From contig JACRJY010000159.1 in NCBI GenBank assembly GCA_016235585.1, positions 1-39,031 on the forward strand: a stretch of 39,031 bases of DNA, in the 5' to 3' direction. Both the position numbers and the translations under genes were made by a program. This DNA comes from Verrucomicrobiota bacterium. GTDB lineage: Bacteria > Verrucomicrobiota > Verrucomicrobiia > Limisphaerales > JACRJY01. The notes under the pieces are model-generated. The model was not told where the DNA came from and made no database searches. It worked only from the letters and a program-made list of their open reading frames with translations. Shown in pieces: positions 7,213 through 19,200 of the stretch (position 1 is the first letter of the stretch; each line of letters starts with the position of its first letter).

Positions 7213-10200
7213 CTATTTTTTGCGATTCTTGAATTCTTCCTCGATGATGTCCGTCCCGGACAGCACGCGGTCGCCGGGCAGAACGCCCCCGCGGGAGCTG
7301 TGATCCTGCACCGGCACGAAGTGGTAGCGCACCGGCGAGAACATCGGGAGGTTCTTCCAGTGGTAGTTGAGCAGCGGGAAGTCCGCCGAGAACAGCACGT
7401 GCGCGTCAAACGCGCCCGTGTTGCGCAGGTTGTTGAGCACCGAGCTGCCCAGGGTGAACTGCTCGGGCGGGCTGGTGAAGATGCTCACGAACGGCGCGAC
7501 CGGCGTGGAGAGGTAGGCGTTGAGGCCCGTGTTCGCCGGATTGAACGCGATGTAGGTGGTCGTCGCGCTGCCGGTCAGGGCGTTGATGCCGCTCACCGCC
7601 GCGTTGATCTGCACCGCGCCCGCCGTGGCGTTCGCGTTCAGGATGGTGGCCCCGGTGCCCGTCAGCGTCGTCGGGCCAAAGACCCCGTTGGCACTGCCCG
7701 CGCCGATGGTCACCGCGCTGCCGGTCAGCGTCGTGTTCGCGGCGAGCGTCACGTTGTCATTGTAGGTCTGCGCGAGCGTCGTCGTCACCGTGCCGCCGTT
7801 GATGGCCGTCACGTCCGTGACCGCGCCGGAGTAATCGGTCGTCACGCTGGTCAGCGCCAGCGGCCCGCCCGGAACCGTGCCGCCCACCACGCCGGTGAAG
7901 GTGGTCAGGCCCGTGGTGTTCACCATGAGGTGCGAGGACGTTCCCGCGAGGCCGTCGTCACTCACCGTCGAGGCGAAGGTGATGGCCGCGCCAGCGGTGC
8001 TGGTGAGCGCCGTGTTGTTGGCCAGCACGGCGGCGTCGTTGTAGGTCTGGGCGCCCGTGGTCTTCACCGACGGCGGATTGCCCGCGCCCGCCAGCGGATC
8101 GGTGCTGCCCGCGATGTTGAACACCACCGTGCCGCCCACGCCGATGGTCGCATCGCCGTCGGTCGTCAGGCTGGAGAGGGCGATGCCGTTGCCGACGTAG
8201 TCAAACCCGATGCCGTCGCCAAACACCTCGTTGCCCGTGGTGTTGACCCGGAGCGAGCGCTCCGTGCCGACTGTCTCGCTGTCCACCGTCGAGTTGAACG
8301 TGACATTGCCGCCGCCGGTGCTGCTCAACACCGTGTTCTCGCGCAGCCGCACCGCGTCGTTGTAGGTCTGGAAGCCCGTCGTCCGCACCGTCGGCGCGGC
8401 GTCCGTGCTGCCCGCCACCACGAAGTCCGCGCGGCCGATGTTCGCGATGCTGGCGTCGCCATCCGTCGTCAGGCTGGAGAGCGCGAAGGCGCCACCCACG
8501 CGGCCGTGGAAGATTTCGCTGCCGGAGGCATTGACCCGGAGCGAGTTCGCCGCCGTGCTGTCGCTGTCAATCGTGCTGAAGAACTCGACCGTGCCGGCGG
8601 CCAATGATCCCAACCCCGCGCCGTTCGCGCTCAACACCGTGTTCTTCACCAGCCGGACGGCGTCGTTGTAGTTCTGCGTGCCAGTGGTGCGCACCGTCGG
8701 GGCGGCGTCGCTGCTGCCGGCCACGTTGAACCGCATCTGGCCGCCCACGCCGATGCTGGCGTCGCCGTCCGTGGTGAGGTCAAGCAGGGCAAAGGTGTTG
8801 CCCACGTTGCCGCGGAACTCCTCGTTGCCCGTGGTGTTCAGCCGCAGCCCGCGCACCGTCGCCGTATCGCTGTTGATCGTCGAGCCGAACGTGATGTTGC
8901 CGCCGCCCAGGCTGCTCATCACCGTGTTCAAGACGAGGCGCACCGCGTCATTGTAGGTCTGCGCGCCGGTGGTCAGCACGGTCGGCGTCGTGTCGGTGCC
9001 GCCGACGACATTGAAGAACGTCGTGCCAAACTCGTCGGTGGTGAGGCTGCTCAACGGGCGGTCATCGCTGCCGATGACGCCATAGTCGTTGTTGCCGTTG
9101 GCACCCACGCCCACCGCGCCGTTGAAGCGGGTCGCCCCGGCGGTGTTCACCGCCAGGCTGCGCGGCGTCGCCAGCGCGTCCGAATCAATCGTGGTGGCGA
9201 AGACGATGTCGCCCGCCGCCGTGCTGGCGAGGATGGTGCTGGCCCCCAGCACCACGGCGTCGTTGTAGGTCTGGCCGGCGGTGGTTGTCACGGTGGCGGT
9301 GTTCACGCCCGTGCCCGCGTTGAGGCGCGTCGTGCCGCCCGCATCGGTCGTCACGCTGGTCAGGGCCGTCACTCCGCCCACAAGGTCGCTGCCCGTGCCG
9401 TCGCCGAAGGTGGTCGTGCCGCCGGTATTCACCGTCAGGGCGGACGCCCCGTCAACCGAGCCGTTGAAGCTGATGTTGCCGAGCGCCAGGAGACCGGTGC
9501 TGGTGAAGACCGAGCTGGCCGCCTCCAAAGTCACCGCGTCATTGAACTGCTGCGTGCCCGTGGTCAGGACGGTCGGCGTCGCCGTGCTGCTGCCAGCCAC
9601 GTTGAAGATCGTCGTGCCTGCCGCGTCGGTGGTCAGGCTGGTCAAAGGAGTCCCGCCCGCCGCGCCGCCCACGTTGTCCACCGCACTGCCGAGGGCAAGC
9701 CCGTCACCGAAGCGCGTGGCGCCGGCGGTGTTCACCGTCAGGGCAAACGCACCGTCAATCCGGCTGTTGAAGGTGATGTTGCCGGAATCCGTGCTCTTCA
9801 GCGTCGTGTCCGCACCCAGCACCACCGCGTCATGATAAGTCTGCGCGCCCTTGGTCGTCACCGTGTTGACCGGCGTGCCGCTGCTGCCGCTGCCCGCGTT
9901 GAACCGCGTGCTGCCAGCCGCATCGGTGGTCAGGCTCGACAGCGCGACAAGGTTGCCCACGAAGTCGCCCGCGCCGTCCCCGAACGTCGTCGTCCCGGCG
10001 GTGTTGACCGTCAGGGACTCCTGGCTGTCCGTCGTGCCATTGACCGTGCCATTGAAAGTCACCGGGCCGGAAGCGGCGGCATCCAAGGTCACACTGGTGC
10101 CGAGCGTCACCGCGCCCACGTAGGTCTGGCCGCCGACGGCGGTGGTGGCGATGTTCGCCGCGTTGATGGCCGTGGTGCCGGTCACCAGCAGGCTGGTCAG

Positions 10201-13200
10201 GGCCGTGGCATTGTCCGTCGTCTCGTTGCCAAACACCGCGTTGCCCGTGACAGTGAGCGAACTGGTCGAGGCACCGGCCACCGTGCCGTTGAAGGTCACT
10301 AGTGAGCCGGTCAGGTTGTGGTTCGCCGCCGAGCCGAGGGTCACCGGGTCATTGTAGGTTTGCGTGCCGGTCGTCGTCACCGCGCCGGAGTTGATGGTGG
10401 TGGCACCGACGGCGTCAGTGGTCAGGCTGGAGAGCGCGAAGGTGTTGCCGATGGCATCCGCCGCCGCGTCGCCGAAGGTCGTCGTGCCGCCGGTGTTGAC
10501 CGTCAGCGATTCGCCGCCCGCCGCAATGCCGTTGATGTCGCCGTTGAACGCGATGCTCCCGTTGCCGGTGCTGTGCAGGACTGTGTCGTCGCCCAGCGTC
10601 ACCGCACCCGCATAAAGCTGGTTGCCGGTGGTGGTCACGGTGCTCGCGGTGCCGTTCGGATTGAGGCCGCCGTTGATGCGCGCCGGGCCGGTCGAAACGG
10701 TCAGGGAGGACAGCGCCACCAGGTTGCCGACGAAGTCGCCGCCGCCATCGCCAAACGTGGTCAGGCCGACGGTGGTCACGGTCAGGCTGCGCGGGGCGGT
10801 CAGCGCGGCGGTGTTCACCGGACCGTTGAAGGTCACCGGGCCGCTGCCGTTCGCCGTCAGGAGCACATCCGCGCCGAGCGTCACCGCGCCGCTATAAGTC
10901 TGGCCGCCAACGGCCGAAGTGGTGATGGCCGCCGCGTTGATGACCGTGGTGCCCGTCACGTTCAGGCTGGTAAGGCCCGAGACGTTGTCATCCGCCGACG
11001 TGGCCAGCAGGTCGCCAAAAACCGCATTGCCGCTGACCAGCAACGAAGTGGCGCCGGTGCCCGTCACGCTGCCGTTGAAGGTCGCCGTCGTGGCGGTGAG
11101 CGTGGTGTCCGCGCCCAGCGTCACGTTGTCCTTGTAGGTCTGCGCGCCGGTGGTGGTCACCACTCCGCCGTTGATGGCGGTGGCGTCCGCGCCCGCGCCG
11201 TCATCCGTCGTCACGCTGGACAAGGCCAGCAGGTTGCCCACCGCGCCGCCGAAGGTCGTCGTGCCCGCCGTGTTCACCGTCAGCGACTGGCCGCCCGCAA
11301 CCACGCCGTTGATGGTGCTGCTGAAGCTGACATCTCCCAGCGCGCCCGCGCCCGTGCTGGTGAAGGTGGCGTCCGCGCCCAGCACCGCGGCCTCGCCGTA
11401 GGTCTGCGTGCCGGTCGTCCTCACCGTGGCGCCGGGGGTGTTGCCCGCGTTGAAGCGGACGCTGCCGCCGGTGCCGGCATCCGTGGCCACCGTCGAAAGG
11501 GCGGTGGTGGCGCCCACAAAACCGCCAAACAGGGTCGTGCCGCTGGTGTTCACCGTGAGCGACTGCCCGCCGTCGGCGGCAGCGTCCACCGTGCCATTGA
11601 AGCTGATATTGCCGCTGCCGGTGCTGGTCAGCGTGGTGTTTCCGCCGAGCACCACGTCATCGCCGTAGGTCTGCGCCCCGCTCGTCCTGACGGTGCTGGC
11701 ACCGGTGCTGCCACCGTTGAGCCGCGTGCTGCCACCGGCATCCGTGGTCAGGCTGGCAAGAGCGGCGGCGCTGCCGACAAAGTCATTGGCCCCGTCACCG
11801 AAGATGGTCGCGCCAGAGGTGTTCACCGTCAGCGTGCGAGGCGTGCCGACCGCGTCGGAGTCCACCGTGCCGCCGAAGCTGATGCCGCCGCCTGCCATGC
11901 TGGTGAGCGTGGTGTTCGCGCCGAGGATGACATTGTCGCCGTAGGCCTGGGCATTCGCCGTGGTGACGGTGCCCCCGCTGATGATCGTGGCGTCGGCCCC
12001 CGCGCCGTCATCCGTGGCAAGGCTCGCCGCGTTGATCGCGCCGCCGAAGGTGGTGGTGCCGCTGCTGTTCACCGTCACCGCGCCGAGGCGGTCATCCACG
12101 GTGCCAATCGTGCTGGCGAAGGTCACGTTGCCCGCGCCCGCCGTCACCGTGAGGCTGCGGGCGTTTGCGCCGTTTTCCACGGTGCCGTTGCAGGTCACCG
12201 CGCCGCCGCCGCTGGCGAGCGTGGTGTCCGCGCCGAGCGTGACGTTGTCATTGAAGGTCTGCACGCCCGTCGTGGTGATCGAACCGCCGTTGATGAGGGT
12301 CGTGCCGCCCGCGTCGGTGACGACGCTGGCCGCCGTGACCGCGCCGCCGAAGGTGGTCGTGCCGGTGCTGTTCACCGCCAGCGCGCCGATGGCCGCACCG
12401 GTCGCCCCAATCGTGCTGGAGAAGGCCACCGCGCCCACGCCCGCGTTCACGGTCAGGCCATTGCCGGCACCCGCCACGGAGTTGTTGAAGCTCACCGCGC
12501 CGCCGCCGGTGTTCAACGTCACCGTCGTGCCGAGCGTGACCGGGTCGTTGTAGACCTGGTTGCCCGTCCCGCCGGCGATCTGGCTCGTGGTGATGGACGC
12601 GCCGTTCATCGCGGTCGTGCCGCTGACGGTCAGGTATTCCAGCGCGGTCGCCCCGACGATGCCGCCGAAGCTGGCGTTGCCGGTGATGGCGAGGCCCTGC
12701 GAGCCGGCCGCCGTGCCGTCCAAGGTGCTGCCGAAGGCCACCAGCGCGCCGATGGCGCTCACGTCCTGGCCGAGCGTCACCGCGCCGGTGTAGGTCTGGT
12801 TCGCCGTGCCGGTGTTGACGATGCCGGCGTTGATCGTGGTCGTGCCGGTCACGAGCAGGGTGCCGGTGGTCACGCGGTCATCCGCTGCGTTGCCGAGCAC
12901 CGCCGCGCCCGTCACCGTGAAGGTGTTCGGCGATCCGGTCACGTCCTCGTTGAACGTCACCGTGGAGCCGGTGAAGTTTGCGTTCGCGCCGAGGGTCACG
13001 TCACTGTTGTAGGTCTGCGTGCCGGCCCCGGTGTTCACCGAGCCGCCGTTGACAAACGCCGCGCCCGTCACCGTGAGCGACTGGGCCGCCGCCGAGGCCA
13101 CCGTGCCATTGAACGTCACCGGCGCGCCCGTCAGGGTCACGGTGCCCGCCAGAGTCACGCTGTCATTGTAGGTCTGCGATCCGCTGGTCGTTACATTGCC

Positions 13201-16200
13201 GGTCAAGGTCGTCCCACCCGCACCGGCATCGGTGAGCAGGCTGGCGGCATTCACGGTGGAGCTGAACAGGGTCGTCCCCGTGCTGTTCACGACCATGGCT
13301 CCCAGCGGCCCGTTCGCCCCACCGCCGACGGCTCCGGTGAAGGTCACGCTGTTTCCGCCCGCGTTGACGGTCAGCGTCCGCGCGACGGTGTCGCGGTTCA
13401 CCGTGCCGCTGAAGGTCACGGCCCCGCCGCTGCTGATGATCGTGTCCGCCCCCAAGGTGACGTTATCACCGTAGGTTTGAACGCCCGTGGTGGTCATCGT
13501 CTCGCCGTTGATGACCGTTCCGCCGCCCGCGTCCGTCGTCACGCTGGCCACCGTCACGGCCCCGCCAAAGGTGGTGATGCCCGTGCTGGTGCTGGCGGTG
13601 ACCGCCAGCGCGCCGAGCGGGGCCGCGCCCGTGCCCACTTCGCCGCTGAACGTCACCGCGCCCGCGCCCGCCGTCACCGTGAGCGCGTTGGCCGTGCCGC
13701 CGCGAGCGACCGTCGAGCCGAAGCTGACCGCGCCGCCGCCGCTGGTGAGCGTGACATTCGCGCTGACATCGCGGCCAATTGTCACCGCGCCACCGTAGGT
13801 CTGGCTGCCCGTGCCGCCGCCCGCCTGGCTGGTGGTGATGCCCGTCGTGTTGATGACCGTCGTGCCGTTGACGGAGAGGAATTCGAGGGCCGCGCCCGCG
13901 CCGACGGTGTCGGCGTTCGCGTCACCGAAGACCGCGCTGCCGGCAATCGTCAGGCTCTGCGCACCCGCCGCCGTGCCGTTGAGCGTGCCGTTGAAGGTGA
14001 TGGTGGAACCGTTCAGCGTCGTGTCCGCACCGAGCGTGACCGCGCCGCCGTAGGTCTGGCTGCCTGATCCGCCGCCCGCCGTGGAGGTGGTCACCGTGCC
14101 GCCGTTGATGGCCGCCGTGCCGCTGACGGAGAGGAACTCCAGCGCGCCGGAGACGCCGACGCCGACCGTGCTGGCGAACACCGCACTGCCGGTCACCGTC
14201 AGGCTCTGCACGCCCGCCTGCGTCGCGCTCACCGCGCCGTTAAAGGTCACCGTCGTGCCCGTGAGGGTGGCGTCGTTCCCCAAAGTGACGCTGTCATTGT
14301 AGGTCTGCGTGGTGCCGGTCGTCACGCTGCCACCGTTGATGGCCGTCGAGCCGCCCGCGTCGGTCGTGACCGTGGCCGCGCTGACCGCGCCGCCGAAGGT
14401 CGTGGTGCCGGTGCTGTTCACCGCCAGCGCGCCCAGGGCCGCGCCGGAACCGATGGTCGAACCGAAGGCGACGGAACCCGCACCCGCGTTCACCGTCAGG
14501 GTGTTGGCCGTCCCGCCGCGGGCCACCGTGCCGGCGAAATTCACCGCGCCGCCGACGCTGTTGATTGTCACGTCCGCACCCAGCGTAACCGCCCCGGTGT
14601 AGGTTTGGTTCCCGGTGCCGCCCGCCGCCGCCGTCGTGCTGACCGACGCGCCGTTCATGGCGGTCGTGCCGCTGACGCTCAAATTCTCCAGCGCCACGCC
14701 GGCCCCGACGGTGCTGGCAAAGGTGGTGTCACCGCTGATCGCGAGGCCCTGCTCGCCGGCGGTGGTCGCGTTCACCGTGCCGGTGAAGGCCACCGTGCCG
14801 CTCACGCTGGCCAGCGTCACGTCGCTGCCAAGGGTCACCGCGCCGGTGTAGGTCTGGTTGTTGGCGGTGGTGACGGAGCCTGCGTTGAGGGTCGTGGTGG
14901 TGCTGACCGAGAGGCTCAAGAGGCCGGTGACGGTGTCGCTGGCGGTGTTGCCGATGACCGCCGCGCCGGTGATGGCGAGGCTGCGACCGTTGCCCTGCAC
15001 GGGGTCGTTGAAGGTCGTCACCGTGCCGGCGAGGGTCACGTTCGCCGCGAGGCTGGCCGACTCATTATAGGTCTGCGCGCCGGTCGTGGTCACGTTGCCA
15101 CCGAGGGAAACCGTGCCGCCCGCGTCGGTGGTCAGCGTGCTCAAGTTGTCCGTCGCACCCACCGTGCTGGCGAAGATGGTCGCGCCGCCGGTGTTCACGG
15201 CGAGGCTGTTGACCTCGCCCGCCGCGCTGTTGACAGTGCTGTTGAAGGTGACGTTGCCGCCGCCCAGTTCGGTGATGGTGGTGTTCGAGTCCAGCAGCAC
15301 CGGGTCGTTGAAGGTGGTGCTGTTCGCAGTCAGCGTGAGCGAACCGCCGTTGACGACGCTCGTGCCGCCGGCGTCGGTGGTCAGCGAGGCGGCGTTGATC
15401 GTGCCGTCAAACCGGGTCGTCGCGGTGCTGTTGACCACTAGCGCGCCAAGCGGGGCGCCGCCGGTGCCAATCGCGCTGCTGAAGGTGACGTTGTTCGCGC
15501 CCGCGCTGACGGTTAGCGCCCGCGCCGAGCCGTCACGGGTCACCGTGCCGGTGAACGTCACCACCCCGCCGCTGCTGATAAGCGTGTCCGCGCCGAGAGT
15601 GGTGTTCCCCGTGTAAGTCTGCAGGCCGCCCGTGACCACGGAGCCGCCGTTGAGAGCCGAGGTGCCCGTCACCGTGACGAACTCAAGAGAGGTGCCCGTC
15701 CCCACCGCGCCACCAAACACTCCGTTGCCGGTGACGGTGAGCGACTGCGCGCCCGCCGCCGTGCCGTTCAAGGTCGAGCCGAAGCTGACCGTGGTGCCGC
15801 TCAGGTTCACATCCGCCGTCAGCGTCGCGACCCCGGTGTAGGTCTGCACGCCGGCCGTGGTCACATTGCCGCCCAGCGAAGTGGTGCCGCTCACGCTCAA
15901 GAATTCCAGCGAGGTCGTGGCCCCCACCGTGCTGCCAAAGGTGGCGTTGCCGCTGATCGTCAGACTCTCCGCCCCCGCTGTCGTCCCGTTGACGGTGCCC
16001 GAAACCGTGACAAACGGCGCGATCAGGGTCGTGTCCGCCGTCAGTGTGAGGTTGCCGTAGCTCTGCGGACCGCTGGTCGTCACCGTGCCGCCGAGGGTGG
16101 TGGGCACTGCCGGGGCAATGACGAAGTTCGCGGCGTTGACCGAGCCGCCAAACGTCACCGAGCCGGCGGTCAGGATGTTCAGGTTGCCAATCGCGCCGTT

Positions 16201-19200
16201 GATGCCGGAGCCGATGTCCCCGGTGAAGGTCACGTCACCCAAGACGGCATTGATGGTCAGATCCTTCGGCCCGGCGGTGCCGTTGTCCACCGTGGAGCCG
16301 AAGAAGATGTCGCTCGCAGCGGTGCCGCCCGTGGCGGTGATGGTCGTGTTCTGGCCCAGCGTCACCGCGCCGGTGTAGGTCTGCGCGCCGGTGCCGCCGC
16401 CCGCCGTCGAGGTGGTCACGCCGCCGCCGTTGATCGCCGTGGTGCCGCTCACGCTCACGAATTCCAGCGCGGTCGTCGCGCCCACCGCGCCGCCGAGCAC
16501 GGCGTTGCCGGTGACGGTCAGCGATTCCGTGCCCGCCGTGGTGCCGTTCACGGTCGAGCTGAAGGTGACCGTGGCACCCGTGAGATTCACGTCCGCTGCC
16601 AATGTGGCCGCGCCGCTGTAGATCTGCGTGCCCGCGCCGCCGCCCACCGTCGAGGTGGTGACGTTGCCGCCAAGGCTGACCGTGCCGCTGACGCTCAAGG
16701 ATTCCAGCGCCGTCGCGCCGACCGCCGCCGCGAAGGTCGCATTGCCGCTGACCGCCAGGCTTTGCTGGCCCGCCGTGGTGCCGTTCACCGCCGCGCCAAA
16801 CGTCACCGTGCCGGTGGCGCTCGACAGCGTGGTGTCGCCGCCGAGCGTGGCCACGCCGGTATAGGTCTGGCTGCCGCTGCTGCTGATCGAGCCGGCGTTG
16901 ATGGTCGTCGTGGTGCTCACCGACAACGTGGTGAGGCCGGAAACCGTGTCGCCCGATGAATTGCCGAACACGCCCGCGCCGGTCACGGCCAGCGAGTTGT
17001 TGTTGCCGGTCACCGGCTCGTTGAAGGTCACGGTTCCACCGGTGAAGGTCACACCAGTGGTCAGGCTCACGGAGTCGTTATAGGTCTGGCTGCCCGCGCC
17101 CGTATTGATGGTGGCCGTGCTGAGCACCGTCGAACCGCCAAAGTCGGTCACCACACCGCCGGTGGTCGTGACGGCACCGCCCAAGGTGGTGGTTCCAGAC
17201 GTGTTGACCGTCAGCAGCTGAGTGCCACCGATGGTCGAGGTGAAGGCGACATTGCCGCCACCGGTGCTCACGAACGTGCTTGCACCCGTTGACAGCGTCA
17301 CTCCGCCCGTATACCGCTGCTGCCCCGTCGTCGTCACCCCGCCGCCATTGAACGTGGTCGTGTCACTGATGTTCACGCTGCTGGCCGAAAGGGATGCCGC
17401 CGCCGCGACCGCGAGCGTTCCGCCGCTGTCCACCGTCAGCACGTTGACTCCGCTGACCGCCGCCGTGAGCACCGTGGAGCCGGATGTGGAGAGCGTCAGG
17501 CTACGGTTGCCGCCGGCAATGGTGGACGACGCAGTGTTAAAGGTGATGGTGCCCGCGCCGGCAGAAAGAACCGTGTCCGCGCCGAGCGTCACCGGCCCGC
17601 CATAGGTCTGGCCACCGGCGGCATTGCCGGTCACGACGGATCCGCCGTTGATCGCAATGGGGCCGGTGCTGAAGGCCACCCCGCTGAAGGAAACACCGGA
17701 GCCCACCGCCCCGCCAAGAGTGACGGTGCCGGTCGTGCTGGTGATGAAGCTGTCGGTGGCGGCCGTTGTGCCGTTCACGGTCGACGCGAAGGTCAGGTTT
17801 CCACCGCCGGACCTGGTGAAGGTGCGGCTGCCGCCCAGAACCAGGGCGTCATTGTAGGCCTGGGCGCCCGTGGTGGTGACGTCCGCATTCGCAATCGTGG
17901 TGCCACCGGCATCCGTCGTCAAACTTGCCGCCGTCACGGCACCGCCAAAGGTGGTGATTCCGGCCGTGTTCACGTTGAGCGCATTGGCCCCGGCCCCAAT
18001 CGTTCCCGCAAAGGTCACGTTGCCGCTGGAACCGGCGCCACTGCTGGTAATGGTCGTGCCCGCCGCCATCGTGGTGGCACCGTAGCTTTGCGTCCCGCTG
18101 GTCACCACGCTGCCGCCATTGATCGCCGTCGTGCCAGTGCCGGAACTGGTCACGCTCGCCGCATTGACCGTGCCGCTGAAAGTCTTCGTCGCCGTGCTGC
18201 CCACGGAGAGGGCGCCAATCGCGCCGTTGACACCGCTGCCGACGTTGCCGGTGAAGGCCACGGTTCCGGCCCCGGCGGTCACCGTCAGCGAGCGGACGGT
18301 CGAACCCGTGTCCACCGTCGAGCTGAAGAGAACCGCGCCGCCGTTGCTCGTCAGCGTCACATCGGCGCCCAGGGTCACCGCCCCGGTGTAGGTCTGGCCA
18401 GCCGCCGCCCCGGTCGTCACGGACGCCCCGTTCAATGCCGTTGCGCCGCTGATGTTCACGGACTCAAGCACCGTCCCCGCGCCGACCGTGCCGCCAAAAG
18501 CCGCATTGCCGGTGACCGTCAGCGACTCGGTGCTGGCCGTCGTCCCGTTCACCGTTCCGCCGAAGTTCACCGTGCTGGCCGTCAGCGCCGTGTCCAAGAC
18601 CAAGATCGCATTCCCGCTGTAAGTCTGCGTGCCGGTCGTGGTGACGCCACCGGTATTGTTGAAACTGGTCGTGCCACTGACCGCGAGCGTGGTGACGCCG
18701 CTGACGGCATCCGCGCCGCCATTGCCAAACACCGCATTGCCCGTGATGGCGAGCGTCTTGCTGCCGCCAATCACGGCGTCGTTGAAGGTGACGCCGATGG
18801 CCCCCGCCGAGTTGAGCGAGACATTCGCGCCGAGCGTCACCGCCCCGCCGTAGGTCTGGTTGCCGCTGGTGTTGATCGCGCTGGTGTTGATCGTCGTGGC
18901 ACCACTGACGGCGAGCACCGCCACGCCCGTCACGGTGTCGCCCGCCTCGTTGCCGAAGATGGCCGCGCCGGTGACGGTGAGGTTGTTGCCGCCGCCCGCC
19001 ACCAGGCCGCTGATCGGGCCGTTGAAGGTTGCCGTCGAGGCCGTCAGGGTCGTGGTGGTGCCCACCGGCCCGCCCAGCGTGACCAGCCCGCCGTAGATCT
19101 GCGCGCCCGCCGCGCCGGTGCTGATCGCCGTCGTGTTGATCGTCGTCGCGCCGCTCACCGACAGGCCGGTGAGGCCGGTCACGGTGTCCGCCAGCGCATC

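Noticed and set aside
10318..14067. Plus-strand open frame of 1,249 codons
   Set aside because: This is another antisense shadow of the repeat array. Its apparent periodicity mirrors the minus-strand repeats and no recognisable protein results.
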